Source of the DNA: Butyricimonas muris
GTDB taxonomy: Bacteria > Bacteroidota > Bacteroidia > Bacteroidales > Marinifilaceae
Assembly: GCF_046365375.1 (NCBI RefSeq)
Contig: NZ_JBKEIT010000006.1
Coordinates: forward strand, 62,001 to 126,000
Direction: 5' to 3'
Length of the DNA stretch: 64,000 nucleotides
The notes below the pieces were generated by a model that saw only the letters and a program-made list of their open reading frames with translations, was not told the DNA's origin and did no database searches. This document shows, piece by piece, positions 8,458 to 16,188 of the stretch. A program made the translations under genes and the position numbers. Position 1 is the stretch's first letter; every line of letters starts with the position of its first letter.

Positions 8458-9468
8458 TCAATTTTCAATCCTTTTCACATCGTATACCGGGATGCCTAAA
8501 CTCGTTTGCATGGCGACCCGTAGTTCGTCCGAATCCAGACAATATCCATCCGGTGATTGGGGATTTATACAGACTGCCAGTAGTTTACTTTTTTGCAAAA
8601 CCTGTATGGTACCGCCTTTTTTCACGAAGGCGTAATAGGTTTCCATGGAAGCGAACATTTTCGTGAAATCCCGCATGATTAGAGTGATTTCCCGGATTTG
8701 TTTTTGCTGCCGCAGGAATTGCAATAATTTGTCACTTATGGCGCCTGCCACGTATAACGTGTTCCCGTGCTTGAAAATATCGTCTTTTTTATTTTCAAGC
8801 ATAAACACGGAGGGGATGTCTAAATCGTAGATGTTCCCTTCATCATCTATCGACCACACACCTTGCTCGATTGCCATCAGCTTCCGCACGATGTCGGGTG
8901 CTGCTTCATTCAGGCAGATGAGGTCGTAAACGTATTTTGTTTTTCTTACCAGTTGAGGAATATTACAGGATAAAGCTGCTCCCGTGGCAAGTACCATCGC
9001 TTCAGTCACTGCCGGAGAGCTCAGACTGAGGCGGGAGAGAGCTCCGTCCACGATTGTCGTGTCGACATCCCAACGCTTCATATCATGAATCAAGGTACGC
9101 AGCGAACCCGTGTCAGCGGGTCCGGATAGCAACACTTTTCCCGACGAAACGGCTCTGGCGGTAACCAAGCGTCCCAAAGAGGTTTGTTGTGTGCTGACAT
9201 CCATGATTTCTGCCACCAGCCTTTTGTCTCGGTAGTGCATCTCGGACGTGATGAATATCATATCCTCGAATACCTCTATTTCCGGTTTGGGCGTTTGGCA
9301 GACCTGATCTCTGCTTTCCCCGTCAATGCCTATGGAGGTGAGGGCAAAACGCTTCCCCGTATTCTTCACTCGCCGAAGAATGTAGTTCAAGCATTCTGTC
9401 TTACCGGCGTTTTTTGCCAGTCCCACGATTGCAATACTGTTGTATTTTAATATTTCCTCGATAAACAC
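8458..9468 (-). CDS. kamB: P-loop protein of the lysine operon (KamB-type)
   Basis: A 336-residue protein with an N-terminal P-loop GLAKNAGKTE (residues about 16-25). A central part has VDGALSRLSLSSPAVTEAMVLATGAAL, and the C-terminal region is poorly defined. No transmembrane segment or signal peptide is seen. It lies directly between kamA and kamC, in the order A-B-C-D-E seen in other lysine-degradation clusters. It is probably a partner of KamC in keeping the 5,6-aminomutase active, for instance by exchange of damaged cobalamin as glutamate mutase and diol dehydratase reactivases do. This is inference from position and the paired NTPase domains. Confidence 0.7.
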   Translation of the reverse strand: MFIEEILKYNSIAIVGLAKNAGKTECLNYILRRVKNTGKRFALTSIGIDGESRDQVCQTPKPEIEVFEDMIFITSEMHYRDKRLVAEIMDVSTQQTSLGRLVTARAVSSGKVLLSGPADTGSLRTLIHDMKRWDVDTTIVDGALSRLSLSSPAVTEAMVLATGAALSCNIPQLVRKTKYVYDLICLNEAAPDIVRKLMAIEQGVWSIDDEGNIYDLDIPSVFMLENKKDDIFKHGNTLYVAGAISDKLLQFLRQQKQIREITLIMRDFTKMFASMETYYAFVKKGGTIQVLQKSKLLAVCINPQSPDGYCLDSDELRVAMQTSLGIPVYDVKRIEN

Positions 9469-9556
9469 GGTTTCAATTTTAGATTTTAGATTTTAAATTT
9501 TAAATTTATTATTCCGTGAAGAATTTAAAATCTAAAATTTAAAATCTAAAATTAGT
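9469..9556. repeat. Near-perfect 32-bp inverted repeat gap (kamA/kamB)
   Basis: The left arm at 9475-9506 is built of TTTTAGA and TTTTAAA units. The right arm at 9522-9553 is its reverse complement with about two differences. Only about 15 bases separate the arms. The structure fills almost the whole gap between kamA and kamB. Confidence 0.8.
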
Positions 9557-10804
9557 TTATTCGTGGTGATTTCTCTCGTTACGTGCCAAATGTTTCGGCT
9601 CGATAGAGAGGGCATCACCATTTAACAGGGCGGCTACCCCTTCTTTGCGAGCTTTTTCGCATTCCGGGCAGTGGCACTCTTCTTCGTATCTTTCCGGTTC
9701 CGTGTAAGTGGTAATAACACCCTCGTAGTTTCTCAACACGATGCGTTTGGGTGATTGAGAAAGGATATACGTCGGCATTACCGGGGTTTTACCTCCTCCT
9801 CCGGGAGCGTCAACCACGAACGTGGGAACGGCATATCCGGAAGTATGTCCTCGCAAGTTCTCGATGATCTCGATACCTTTGGATACAGGAGTACGGAAGT
9901 GTTCGATACCCATGGAAAGGTCACATTGGTAGATATAGTACGGGCGAACACGCATTTTCACCAATTCGTGCATCAATTTCTTCATCACGTAAGTGCAGTC
10001 ATTGATACCTCTCAGTAACACGGTCTGGTTTCCTAGAGGGATTCCGGCGTCAGCCAAGCGGGCGCATGCTGCCTTTGACTCTTCCGTAACCTCGTTCGGG
10101 TGATTGAAATGAGTGTTCAACCAGATCGGGTGATATTTCTTCAGCATGTTTACCAGTTCCGGGGTAATACGTTGCGGTAATACAACCGGGGTACGGCTTC
10201 CGATACGGATAATCTCCACGTGCGGGATAGCTCTCAATTTGCTGATGATGTATTCCAAACGGTCGTCGCTAACCAACAGGGCGTCACCTCCGGAAAGCAA
10301 TACGTCGCGTACTTGCGGGGTTTTCGCGATGTAATCGATACATCTGTCGATGCGCTCGGTCGGGGATGCACAGTCATGTTGTCCCGCGAAGCGTCTGCGG
10401 GTGCAGTGACGGCAATACATGGAGCATTGGTCGGTAATCAGGAATAATACCCGGTCCGGATAACGGTGTGTCAATCCCGGGACAGGAGAATCGCTATCCT
10501 CGTGTAACGGATCTTCCAGATCGGCTGCTGATTTGTGCAATTCGAGAGCCGAGGGTACGGATTGTTTCCGTATCGGGCAATGCGGATTGTTCTTGTCAAT
10601 CAAGCTCAAATAGTAAGGGGTAATCGCCATTCTCAGCGTCTTTAAAGACTCGCGTATACCATCCTCTTCTTCTTTGGTTAACTCGATGTATTTCTTTAAT
10701 TGATCGAGTGTTTCAATTCTGTTTTTCACTTGCCATTTCCAATCGTTCCATTGTTCGTCGGTAACTTCCGGGAAAAACTCTTTTCGTCTGCTTTCTGACA
10801 TCAC
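9557..10804 (-). CDS. kamA: L-lysine 2,3-aminomutase
   Basis: A 415-residue radical-SAM aminomutase. The cluster-binding motif CxxxCxxC is at Cys127, Cys131 and Cys134 (C. subterminale has 125/129/132). The PLP lysine is in the GGGGKTPVMP motif, and a C-terminal zinc-type cysteine pair CHCPEC lies at about residues 385-390. It turns L-lysine into L-beta-lysine, the first step of the pathway, using SAM, a [4Fe-4S] cluster and PLP. The start could be the first or second Met. The zinc CxxC and the length argue for a true KAM and not the shorter EpmB (YjeK) lysine-modifying paralogue. Confidence 0.96.
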   Translation of the reverse strand: MMSESRRKEFFPEVTDEQWNDWKWQVKNRIETLDQLKKYIELTKEEEDGIRESLKTLRMAITPYYLSLIDKNNPHCPIRKQSVPSALELHKSAADLEDPLHEDSDSPVPGLTHRYPDRVLFLITDQCSMYCRHCTRRRFAGQHDCASPTERIDRCIDYIAKTPQVRDVLLSGGDALLVSDDRLEYIISKLRAIPHVEIIRIGSRTPVVLPQRITPELVNMLKKYHPIWLNTHFNHPNEVTEESKAACARLADAGIPLGNQTVLLRGINDCTYVMKKLMHELVKMRVRPYYIYQCDLSMGIEHFRTPVSKGIEIIENLRGHTSGYAVPTFVVDAPGGGGKTPVMPTYILSQSPKRIVLRNYEGVITTYTEPERYEEECHCPECEKARKEGVAALLNGDALSIEPKHLARNERNHHE

Positions 10805-10868
10805 TTTATTTATTTTAGATTTTAAATTTTAGATTTTAGATTCCAGCCGCACAAGGCTGGCACTTTAT
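10805..10868. repeat. AT-rich motif gap with GC hairpin (kdd/kamA)
   Basis: A run of TTTTAGATTTTAAATTTTAGA units is followed by CCAGCCGCACAAGGCTGG, which forms a CCAGCC/GGCTGG hairpin. Nearly the same composite (TTTTAAATTTTAGATTCCA then CCGCACAAG) occurs at about 32345-32380, about 21.5 kb away. Confidence 0.65.
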
Positions 10869-11906
10869 TTATTTTACATACAGTTTTTCAAATAACTCGC
10901 GAATTTCTGCGGACTCTCGGATAATATTCAGGGTTAGTTCCGCATGTCCTTTCGCGTATCCGTTTCCTACGATTAAATTTATATCTTTTCCTACTCCCTC
11001 GGCTCCCAACGCCGCTTTCGTGAAGCTGGTCGCCATAGAGAAGAAGTAAACACATCCTTGTCCTTTGGTGACTAGAATAGAGGTCATTTCTGTCGAGGGC
11101 ACGTTCACGTTGTTGATTGTCACCTCGCAACCTCTTTCGCCCGCTATGGCGGTCACTTTCTTATACACGTCCATCACTTTTGTCGCATCGGCTACAATCA
11201 CGTGAGTGGCGAGATTCATTTCTTTTATTCTTCGGGCGTTCTCTTCCGAGTATTCCACCACGATGACCTTTCCGTAAGGTCCCACGTTTTTCATTGCCTG
11301 ATAGCAGCAAAGTACTCCCGACTTGCCGCCTCCCCCGATGATACATACCGTATCACCTTCTTTTACCAGACGAGCCACTTGAGCCGGGGCTCCTGCCACG
11401 TCCAACACGGCTAATGCCAGTTTTTCCGGTATATCGTCAGGCAGTACGGCGTACAAGCCGCTTTCGAAAAGAATGGCTTGCGCTTCCACGTCGACCTGAT
11501 CCGATGCCGGGTCAAGATTCTTGATTTTATTAATTTTCAATGGGGTAAGGGAAAGAGAAACCAACGTGGCGATTTTGTCGCCCACTCTTAATGATTTATC
11601 CGGGAATGCCGGACCTATTTCGTTTACCGTACCGATTAACATTCCCCCCGAACCGGTCACCGGGTTTTGCATCTTGCCCCGTTCTTCCACGATGGAAAGA
11701 ATCATTTCTTTCATTTTTGACGCATCCTTTCCGCAAGCACCTTTGATCTGCGTGTAACTGGCAGAGTCTATATTCAGTGTTTGCACGTCTATCAACAACT
11801 CGTTGTCATAAATGCTCATCGTGTTATCCAGCTTTTGTGCCGGTTGAGGAAGTGTTCCTTCCGGGATAATTACCCTGTGTGTACCGTATCTACAACCCTT
11901 GTCCAT
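10869..11906 (-). CDS. kdd: L-erythro-3,5-diaminohexanoate dehydrogenase, copy 1
   Basis: A 345-residue Kdd, which oxidises and deaminates 3,5-diaminohexanoate to 3-keto-5-aminohexanoate. It has the family N-terminus (YGTHRVI, LNIDSASYTQI), the Rossmann loop GGGGKSGVLCCY, and the C-terminal signature YFFSMATSFTKAALGAEGVG. After the Rossmann loop the second strand ends in VIVVEYSEEN, with an acidic residue where NAD enzymes bind the ribose hydroxyls. It lies about 100 bases downstream of a second full-length kdd. Both look intact, so this is a true duplication and not a pseudogene pair. Confidence 0.92.
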   Translation of the reverse strand: MDKGCRYGTHRVIIPEGTLPQPAQKLDNTMSIYDNELLIDVQTLNIDSASYTQIKGACGKDASKMKEMILSIVEERGKMQNPVTGSGGMLIGTVNEIGPAFPDKSLRVGDKIATLVSLSLTPLKINKIKNLDPASDQVDVEAQAILFESGLYAVLPDDIPEKLALAVLDVAGAPAQVARLVKEGDTVCIIGGGGKSGVLCCYQAMKNVGPYGKVIVVEYSEENARRIKEMNLATHVIVADATKVMDVYKKVTAIAGERGCEVTINNVNVPSTEMTSILVTKGQGCVYFFSMATSFTKAALGAEGVGKDINLIVGNGYAKGHAELTLNIIRESAEIRELFEKLYVK

Positions 11907-12008
11907 CGAATAATTTTAGATTTATGATTTTAGATTTCAGATTATGATTTACGATTGATAATTACCGTGAAAGCAATCATAAATCGTAAATCATAAATCG
12001 TAAATTAA
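11907..12008. repeat. AT-rich inverted-repeat gap between the two kdd genes
   Basis: GATTTATGATTTTAGATTTC and GATTATGATTTACGATTG on the left face AATCATAAATCGTAAATC and ATAAATCGTAAATT on the right, around a short GC-containing centre. It can form a long imperfect hairpin. Confidence 0.6.
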
Positions 12009-13052
12009 TTAAGCGTAAAGTTCCGTAAAGATCTTTCTTAAAGCTTCTGATTCTCTCAGTTCTTGAAGAGTGATCTCGGCATGACCTTTCGTGTAGCCGT
12101 TACCCACGATCATGGTTACGTCGCTTCCCACTCCTTCAGCACCGAGAGCTGCTTTCGTGAAGCTGGTCGCCATAGAGAAGAAGTAAACGACACCCGTGTT
12201 TTTCGTGCAAAGAATAGAGGTCATTTCCGTGTCGGTGATGTTCACGTTGTTGATGGTTACGTCGCACATCTCGCCATTCGTCAATTCCTCGATTTTTTCC
12301 ATCACGGGAACGGGTTGAGTCGCGTCTGCGGAGAATACATAGTCGCAGAAACCGAGTTTCTGTAAACGTTCGGTACTCTTCTGGCTGTGGCACAATCCGA
12401 TTACTTTACCGGTAACTCCTGCACGTTTTTTAGCCTCGTAACAGCACAACATACCTGATTTACCACCCGCGCCGATGATTAAAACGGTATCACCCGGTTT
12501 AACCAATTTGGCAGTTTGGGCGGGAGCTCCGGCAACGTCCAATGCTGACAATGCCAAATTCTCGGGAAGGTCTGCCGGAATCTTGGCGTAGATACCGCTC
12601 TCGAAAAGGATTGCTTTCCCGTCGATGTCAACTTGGTCAATGTCCGGACGGATATCTTTAATCTTGTCGATGCGTAGCGGAGTTAAAGAAAGAGAAACCA
12701 AGGTTGCGATTTTGTCGCCTTCCTTCAAGTCGATTTTACCTTTCAATGCATCACCTATTTTTTCAACCGTACCCAACAACATACCGCCTGATCCGGTTAC
12801 CGGGTTGCGGTGTTTACCTTGTTTTGCCACGATGTCCAACATGATTTCGGCAATCTTGGCTTTGTCGCCGCCTGCTTGTTGCTCGATCTGGGTGAAGCTG
12901 GCTGAGTCGATATTCAAGGTTTGTACATCAATCAAGATCTCGTTGTCATAGATCTCGTCCATGTTGTTGTCAATCTTGTTAGCGGGTTGGGGTAACACAC
13001 CTTTCGGTTCAATCACACGGTGAGTTCCGTATTTGTTTCCTTTCTTTTGCAT
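12009..13052 (-). CDS. kdd: L-erythro-3,5-diaminohexanoate dehydrogenase, copy 2
   Basis: A 347-residue Kdd paralogue directly upstream of copy 1. It shares YGTHRVI, LNIDSASFTQI, YFFSMATSFTKAALGAEGVG and GHAEITL, and has Rossmann loop GAGGKSGMLCCY. The two copies differ most just after that loop: this one reads GLCHSQKSTERL where copy 1 reads VVEYSEENARRI, so the acidic ribose-binding residue is missing and a Lys is gained. By general Rossmann rules that would favour NADP over NAD, but this is inference only. Copy 2 is nearer to the operon promoter and adjacent to kce, the usual place for kdd. Confidence 0.92.
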   Translation of the reverse strand: MQKKGNKYGTHRVIEPKGVLPQPANKIDNNMDEIYDNEILIDVQTLNIDSASFTQIEQQAGGDKAKIAEIMLDIVAKQGKHRNPVTGSGGMLLGTVEKIGDALKGKIDLKEGDKIATLVSLSLTPLRIDKIKDIRPDIDQVDIDGKAILFESGIYAKIPADLPENLALSALDVAGAPAQTAKLVKPGDTVLIIGAGGKSGMLCCYEAKKRAGVTGKVIGLCHSQKSTERLQKLGFCDYVFSADATQPVPVMEKIEELTNGEMCDVTINNVNITDTEMTSILCTKNTGVVYFFSMATSFTKAALGAEGVGSDVTMIVGNGYTKGHAEITLQELRESEALRKIFTELYA

Positions 13053-13083
13053 AGTATTTAAAATTTATAAGTTTGAAAATGAA

Positions 13084-13911
13084 TTACTTTAAAGGTTTTA
13101 ATCCTAAAATTTCTCTTGCTTCGGCTGGAGTAGCGATTCCGCGGCCTAATTCTTTGGCTATGCGAACCACTTTTTCTACCAATTCGCCATTGGATTTAGC
13201 GAGGACTCCTCTTTCGAGATACAGGTTATCTTCAAAACCTACTCTCACGTTACCGCCCATGGCAATAGCCGCGGCAGCAAGAGGGAAAGCGTGACGTCCG
13301 ATTCCGGTTGCCGTCCAAGTAGAGCCTGCCGGAATAGCGTTTACTAACCAGCAGAGATTCGGTACAGTGGCAGGGGTACATCCGGGAACGCCGAGAACGA
13401 AATTGAATTGCATGGGAGCCCCGGGAACCTGACCTTTTCTGGCCATGGTTAGTATCGTGTCGAGATGTCCCATTTCAAAACATTCGTATTCCGGTTTGAT
13501 ATTGTTTTCTATCATTCTCTTGCCAAAATCCCGCATCATGGGCATGGTGTTCTCGAAAACATCGTCACCGAAATTGCAAGTACCGCAATCGAGGGTAGCC
13601 ATTTCGGGGAAAAGTTCAGTCGGTTGAAGACGTTCTTCAGCGGTCATACCTACGGCGCCTCCCGTGGAGGGGATAAGGATCACATCGGGGCATACCTTGT
13701 AGATAGCGTCGATGCACTCTTTGAAGCGTGCTTTGCTTTGGGTAGGAGTACCGTCGTCTTCACGAACGTGAATGTGAACAATGGCTGCTCCCGCGTCCAC
13801 TGCTGATTTGGCTTCTCTCACGATCTCTTCTACCGTGTATGGAACGGCGGGATTTTGTTCTTTGGTTACTTCAGCCCCGCAAATGGCTGCTGTGATAATT
13901 AATTTCTCCAT
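13084..13911 (-). CDS. kce: 3-keto-5-aminohexanoate cleavage enzyme
   Basis: A 275-residue Kce (BKACE family, TIM barrel). The zinc ligands His46 and His48 stand in IVHIHVRED at the same numbers as in the structurally studied enzyme, and the third ligand is Glu227 in RVGFEDN. It condenses 3-keto-5-aminohexanoate with acetyl-CoA to give acetoacetate and L-3-aminobutyryl-CoA. It is encoded just after kal (10-base gap) and before kdd copy 2. The context and ligands make the assignment secure among the many BKACE activities. Confidence 0.95.
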   Translation of the reverse strand: MEKLIITAAICGAEVTKEQNPAVPYTVEEIVREAKSAVDAGAAIVHIHVREDDGTPTQSKARFKECIDAIYKVCPDVILIPSTGGAVGMTAEERLQPTELFPEMATLDCGTCNFGDDVFENTMPMMRDFGKRMIENNIKPEYECFEMGHLDTILTMARKGQVPGAPMQFNFVLGVPGCTPATVPNLCWLVNAIPAGSTWTATGIGRHAFPLAAAAIAMGGNVRVGFEDNLYLERGVLAKSNGELVEKVVRIAKELGRGIATPAEAREILGLKPLK

Positions 13912-13921
13912 AAATAGTCAT

Positions 13922-14308
13922 TTAATTTTTTCTCTGGTCTTCTTTTTTGACAACGCAAGTCCCACTGGCACGGCACACCACGATCGGTTCTTCCAGCACG
14001 TCGGCGGCGGAAGCCGAGATGTCCGGACGGGCTACAACCACTTTCTTTGCCTCGAAAACCATCTTGCGAGAAGTGTTTCCTACTTTCACGATTTCTCCGG
14101 TAGCCTCGATGTAATCCCCGGCGTAAACCGGCGCAAGGAATTCGATGTTGTCGTAAGCAACAAACAGGCCTTCGTCCCCGTCATGCATGATTAACAATTC
14201 CGTGGCAACGTCACCGAACAAGTGAACCATGTGTGCACCGTCTACTAAATTTCCACCATAATGAGCATCTTTAGCGCTCATTCTTAAACGTATCATTGTT
14301 TTTTCCAT
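13922..14308 (-). CDS. kal: 3-aminobutyryl-CoA ammonia-lyase
   Basis: A 128-residue hot-dog-fold protein of the Kal type. Key segments are MIRLRMSAKDAHYGGNLVDG near the N-terminus, with the HYGGNLVDGA active-site stretch, and YDNIEFLAPVYAGDYIEATG (about residues 52-71). It removes ammonia from L-3-aminobutyryl-CoA to make crotonyl-CoA for Bcd. Length and position next to kce match characterised clusters. Cytoplasmic, no signal peptide. Confidence 0.93.
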   Translation of the reverse strand: MEKTMIRLRMSAKDAHYGGNLVDGAHMVHLFGDVATELLIMHDGDEGLFVAYDNIEFLAPVYAGDYIEATGEIVKVGNTSRKMVFEAKKVVVARPDISASAADVLEEPIVVCRASGTCVVKKEDQRKN

Positions 14309-14429
14309 CGTTTTATAATTTATGATTTAAGATTCCACGATTTATGATTCTATTAATTTACGATCCGGTTAATTTATGATTTACGACTTGTTTTTCTTTA
14401 ATCGTAAATCATAAATCCAAAATCGTAAA
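14309..14429. repeat. AT-rich inverted-repeat gap (atoD/kal)
   Basis: Several copies of AATTTATGATTTAAGATTCC, ACGATTTATGATT and AATTTATGATTTACGA lie on the left and AATCGTAAATCATAAATCC plus AATCGTAAATCAC on the right, giving a long foldback of the operon gap family. Confidence 0.6.
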
Positions 14430-15074
14430 TCACTTGATTATATAGTCTACCATGATAGACGGCGTTTTCACGTTTTCGGCAGCGATTTCTCCTACTTCCA
14501 CGAGTTCATTCACCTCGGCAATCACCAAATCGGCGGCGGCAGCCATCAGCGGATTGAAGTTTTGCGACGTTCCCCGGTAGACCAGATTTCCGGCTTTATC
14601 CCCGAGGCTTGCGCCCACGAGGGCGATGTCCGCTCTCAACGGTTTCTCGAGCAAATAATCTTTGCCGTCCACGTTGATCACTTGTTTTCCCTCGGCAACG
14701 ATGGTTCCCATTCCGGTTTGAGTCAGGATACCACCCAATCCGCAACCGCCTGCACGCACGCGTTCAGCCAAAGAACCTTGCGGGCAAAATTCGATTTCCA
14801 GTTCGCCGCTATTCATTTGCTCGCTCGTGCAAGGGTTTGTCCCGATATGTGACACGAAAAGTTTTTTTACTTGCTTGTTAGCGATCAACTGACCTACCCC
14901 TCTGTCCGGGAATGCCGTGTCGTTGCAGATTAACGTAAGGTTCTTCATGCCGGACTTTGCCAAGGCGTCAACGAGCTTGTTAGGGGTTCCGTTTGCAAGG
15001 AATCCGCCAACCATAATGGTCATACCATCCTTTACTTTTGATACAGCCTCTTCGATAGAAATAAATTTACTCAT
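14430..15074 (-). CDS. atoD: Butyryl-CoA:acetoacetate CoA-transferase, alpha subunit
   Basis: A 214-residue family I CoA-transferase alpha subunit: MVGGFLANGTPNKLVDAL near the N-terminus, then the glycine-rich GGCGLGGILTQTGMGT (positions about 107-122). It is the first gene of the lysine operon and pairs with AtoA, encoded about 10 kb downstream. AtoA and AtoD are normally adjacent, so the split is unusual, although the number of subunits is right. The promoter candidate and a 14-bp palindrome lie just upstream. Confidence 0.93.
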   Translation of the reverse strand: MSKFISIEEAVSKVKDGMTIMVGGFLANGTPNKLVDALAKSGMKNLTLICNDTAFPDRGVGQLIANKQVKKLFVSHIGTNPCTSEQMNSGELEIEFCPQGSLAERVRAGGCGLGGILTQTGMGTIVAEGKQVINVDGKDYLLEKPLRADIALVGASLGDKAGNLVYRGTSQNFNPLMAAAADLVIAEVNELVEVGEIAAENVKTPSIMVDYIIK

Positions 15075-15100
15075 AAGGAAGCATTTTTTATATTGTTTCA

Positions 15101-15114
15101 GTTAAATATTTAAC
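15101..15114. promoter_or_regulatory. 14-bp perfect palindrome in the lysine operon leader
   Basis: GTTAAATATTTAAC is a perfect palindrome 26 bases upstream of the atoD ATG and downstream of the predicted -7 box. It is a candidate operator for a dimeric regulator, or a chance AT palindrome. No regulator gene lies next to it. Confidence 0.4.
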
Positions 15115-15132
15115 ACATTCGCATTGATTTGT

Positions 15133-15164
15133 CAAATTTATATCGTTTTCGGGAATAAATGAAA
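15133..15164 (-). promoter_or_regulatory. Predicted promoter of the lysine-to-butyrate operon
   Basis: On the minus strand TAAATTTG (15133-15140) matches the Bacteroidetes -7 consensus TAnnTTTG exactly. TTTC (15161-15164) stands 20 bases upstream as a one-mismatch -33 box (consensus TTTG). Transcription would start near 15126, leaving a leader of about 50 bases. No other strong promoter is visible inside the operon. Confidence 0.5.
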
Positions 15165-15474
15165 TATTTTCAACACAAAAACGGAAAAAATTCTTTATTG
15201 AGAATCATTTTACGTAGTCGAAAACATCCTTTACCCGTTCTCTCACACTTCACGGCTATAAATTTACACAATTTGTAACGTGTTTCCAATTTTTTTTTGC
15301 GTATTATTTTATTCGAGCAAAAAGGGAGTAATACGGAAGAAAGCAGGATAATAGTAGGATAACTTACGGGTATTTGGCATGTCGATAGGATATATTCTAG
15401 TGCGAAGATACAGTAGCAGGTAGCGAATTTCCAAATAACAGGCATGAATATTTTATGCTGATAGGAGGTTGATA
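15165..15474. other. Non-coding stretch upstream of the lysine operon
   Basis: About 300 bases between the operon promoter and the palindrome downstream of the flavoprotein gene. It holds an open frame on the minus strand at 15170-15445 with no recognisable domain and poor composition, which I do not accept as a gene. No RNA structure or regulator site stands out. Confidence 0.4.
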
Positions 15475-15518
15475 GGGGTTTCGTGGGAGTATCATAGAAG
15501 TATTTCCCACGAAACCCT
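15475..15518. terminator. Long stem-loop downstream of the flavoprotein gene
   Basis: GGGTTTCGTGGGA (15476-15488) pairs perfectly with TCCCACGAAACCC (15505-15517) around a 16-base loop. It lies 74 bases beyond the stop of the minus-strand flavoprotein gene. No U-tract follows, so it may be a processing or stabilising hairpin as much as a terminator. Confidence 0.55.
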
Positions 15519-15591
15519 AATGGAAATGTATTTTATATTGCGCGAAAAGGTATTTCTTCTCCTGTATATCCCTTGATTGTTGGTAGGAATA

Positions 15592-16128
15592 TCAGCATCG
15601 CTTGCCCATCGTCAAGGCTTGTTCCATGGCTTTCGTTTGTTTGATTTCGCCGATTTGCCAAGCTCCCACGCCATAGATTACTCCTTTTTCTTTTGCCTCT
15701 TCCAGGCAATCGGTAAAGCCCCGGAAGCCTTCGACGGTGCGTTCCATGGCGGGGATGCTCGTGTCGGCAGCTGTCACGATAAAGTAGAATTCCTTGTTAC
15801 TGATTTCGGTGTAACGGGAACATGTCCGGTCTATCAGGGTTTTCATCTGGGCATCCATCGTGTAGAAATAGACGGGAGTGGCCATTACGATGACATCCGC
15901 GGCGATCATCTTTTCCAGAATTTCGGACATGTCATCCTTTTGCGGGCAAGGCTTTCCCGCGTTACAGATGCCGCAGCCCGTGCAATAATGAATCGTCCGG
16001 TCTTTTAGAAATATCTTTTCTACTTGGTGTCCGGCCTCTTGTGCGCCTTGCATGAATTGGTCGCATAATAAGTCGGAGTTTCCGCCTTTCCGTGGGCTTC
16101 CGGATAAAATAAGTACTTTCTTGTTCAT
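15592..16128 (-). CDS. Flavodoxin-like NADPH-dependent FMN reductase / Fe-S flavoprotein
   Basis: A 178-residue flavodoxin-fold protein. The FMN phosphate loop SGSPRKGGNS is at residues 9-18. A cysteine cluster CTGCGICNAGKPC (about 49-61) is of the kind found in iron-sulfur flavoproteins, and TPVYFYTMDAQMKTLIDR completes the FMN site. Such proteins reduce flavins, quinones or other acceptors in anaerobes; the physiological substrate cannot be told. It stands alone between the lysine operon and a divergent glycosylase gene, with its own -7-like TATCTTTG box upstream. Cytoplasmic. Confidence 0.85.
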   Translation of the reverse strand: MNKKVLILSGSPRKGGNSDLLCDQFMQGAQEAGHQVEKIFLKDRTIHYCTGCGICNAGKPCPQKDDMSEILEKMIAADVIVMATPVYFYTMDAQMKTLIDRTCSRYTEISNKEFYFIVTAADTSIPAMERTVEGFRGFTDCLEEAKEKGVIYGVGAWQIGEIKQTKAMEQALTMGKRC

Positions 16129-16145
16129 GTCGTTTTTGTTTTTTA

Positions 16146-16153
16146 CAAAGATA
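16146..16153 (-). promoter_or_regulatory. Candidate -7 box for the flavoprotein gene
   Basis: On the minus strand the sequence TATCTTTG fits TAnnTTTG and lies 17 bases upstream of the ATG. No good TTTG is found at the -33 spacing, so support is partial. Confidence 0.35.
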
Positions 16154-16188
16154 TGGAAAAATAGGGTGTCGGTTGTTATATATATTAC

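Noticed and set aside
15075..15164. Lysine or cobalamin riboswitch before the lysine operon
   Set aside because: The leader is only about 50 bases and has no conserved riboswitch boxes.
15170..15445. A 91-codon minus-strand open frame upstream of the lysine operon
   Set aside because: No recognisable domain, no start context, overlap with the operon promoter region and irregular composition.
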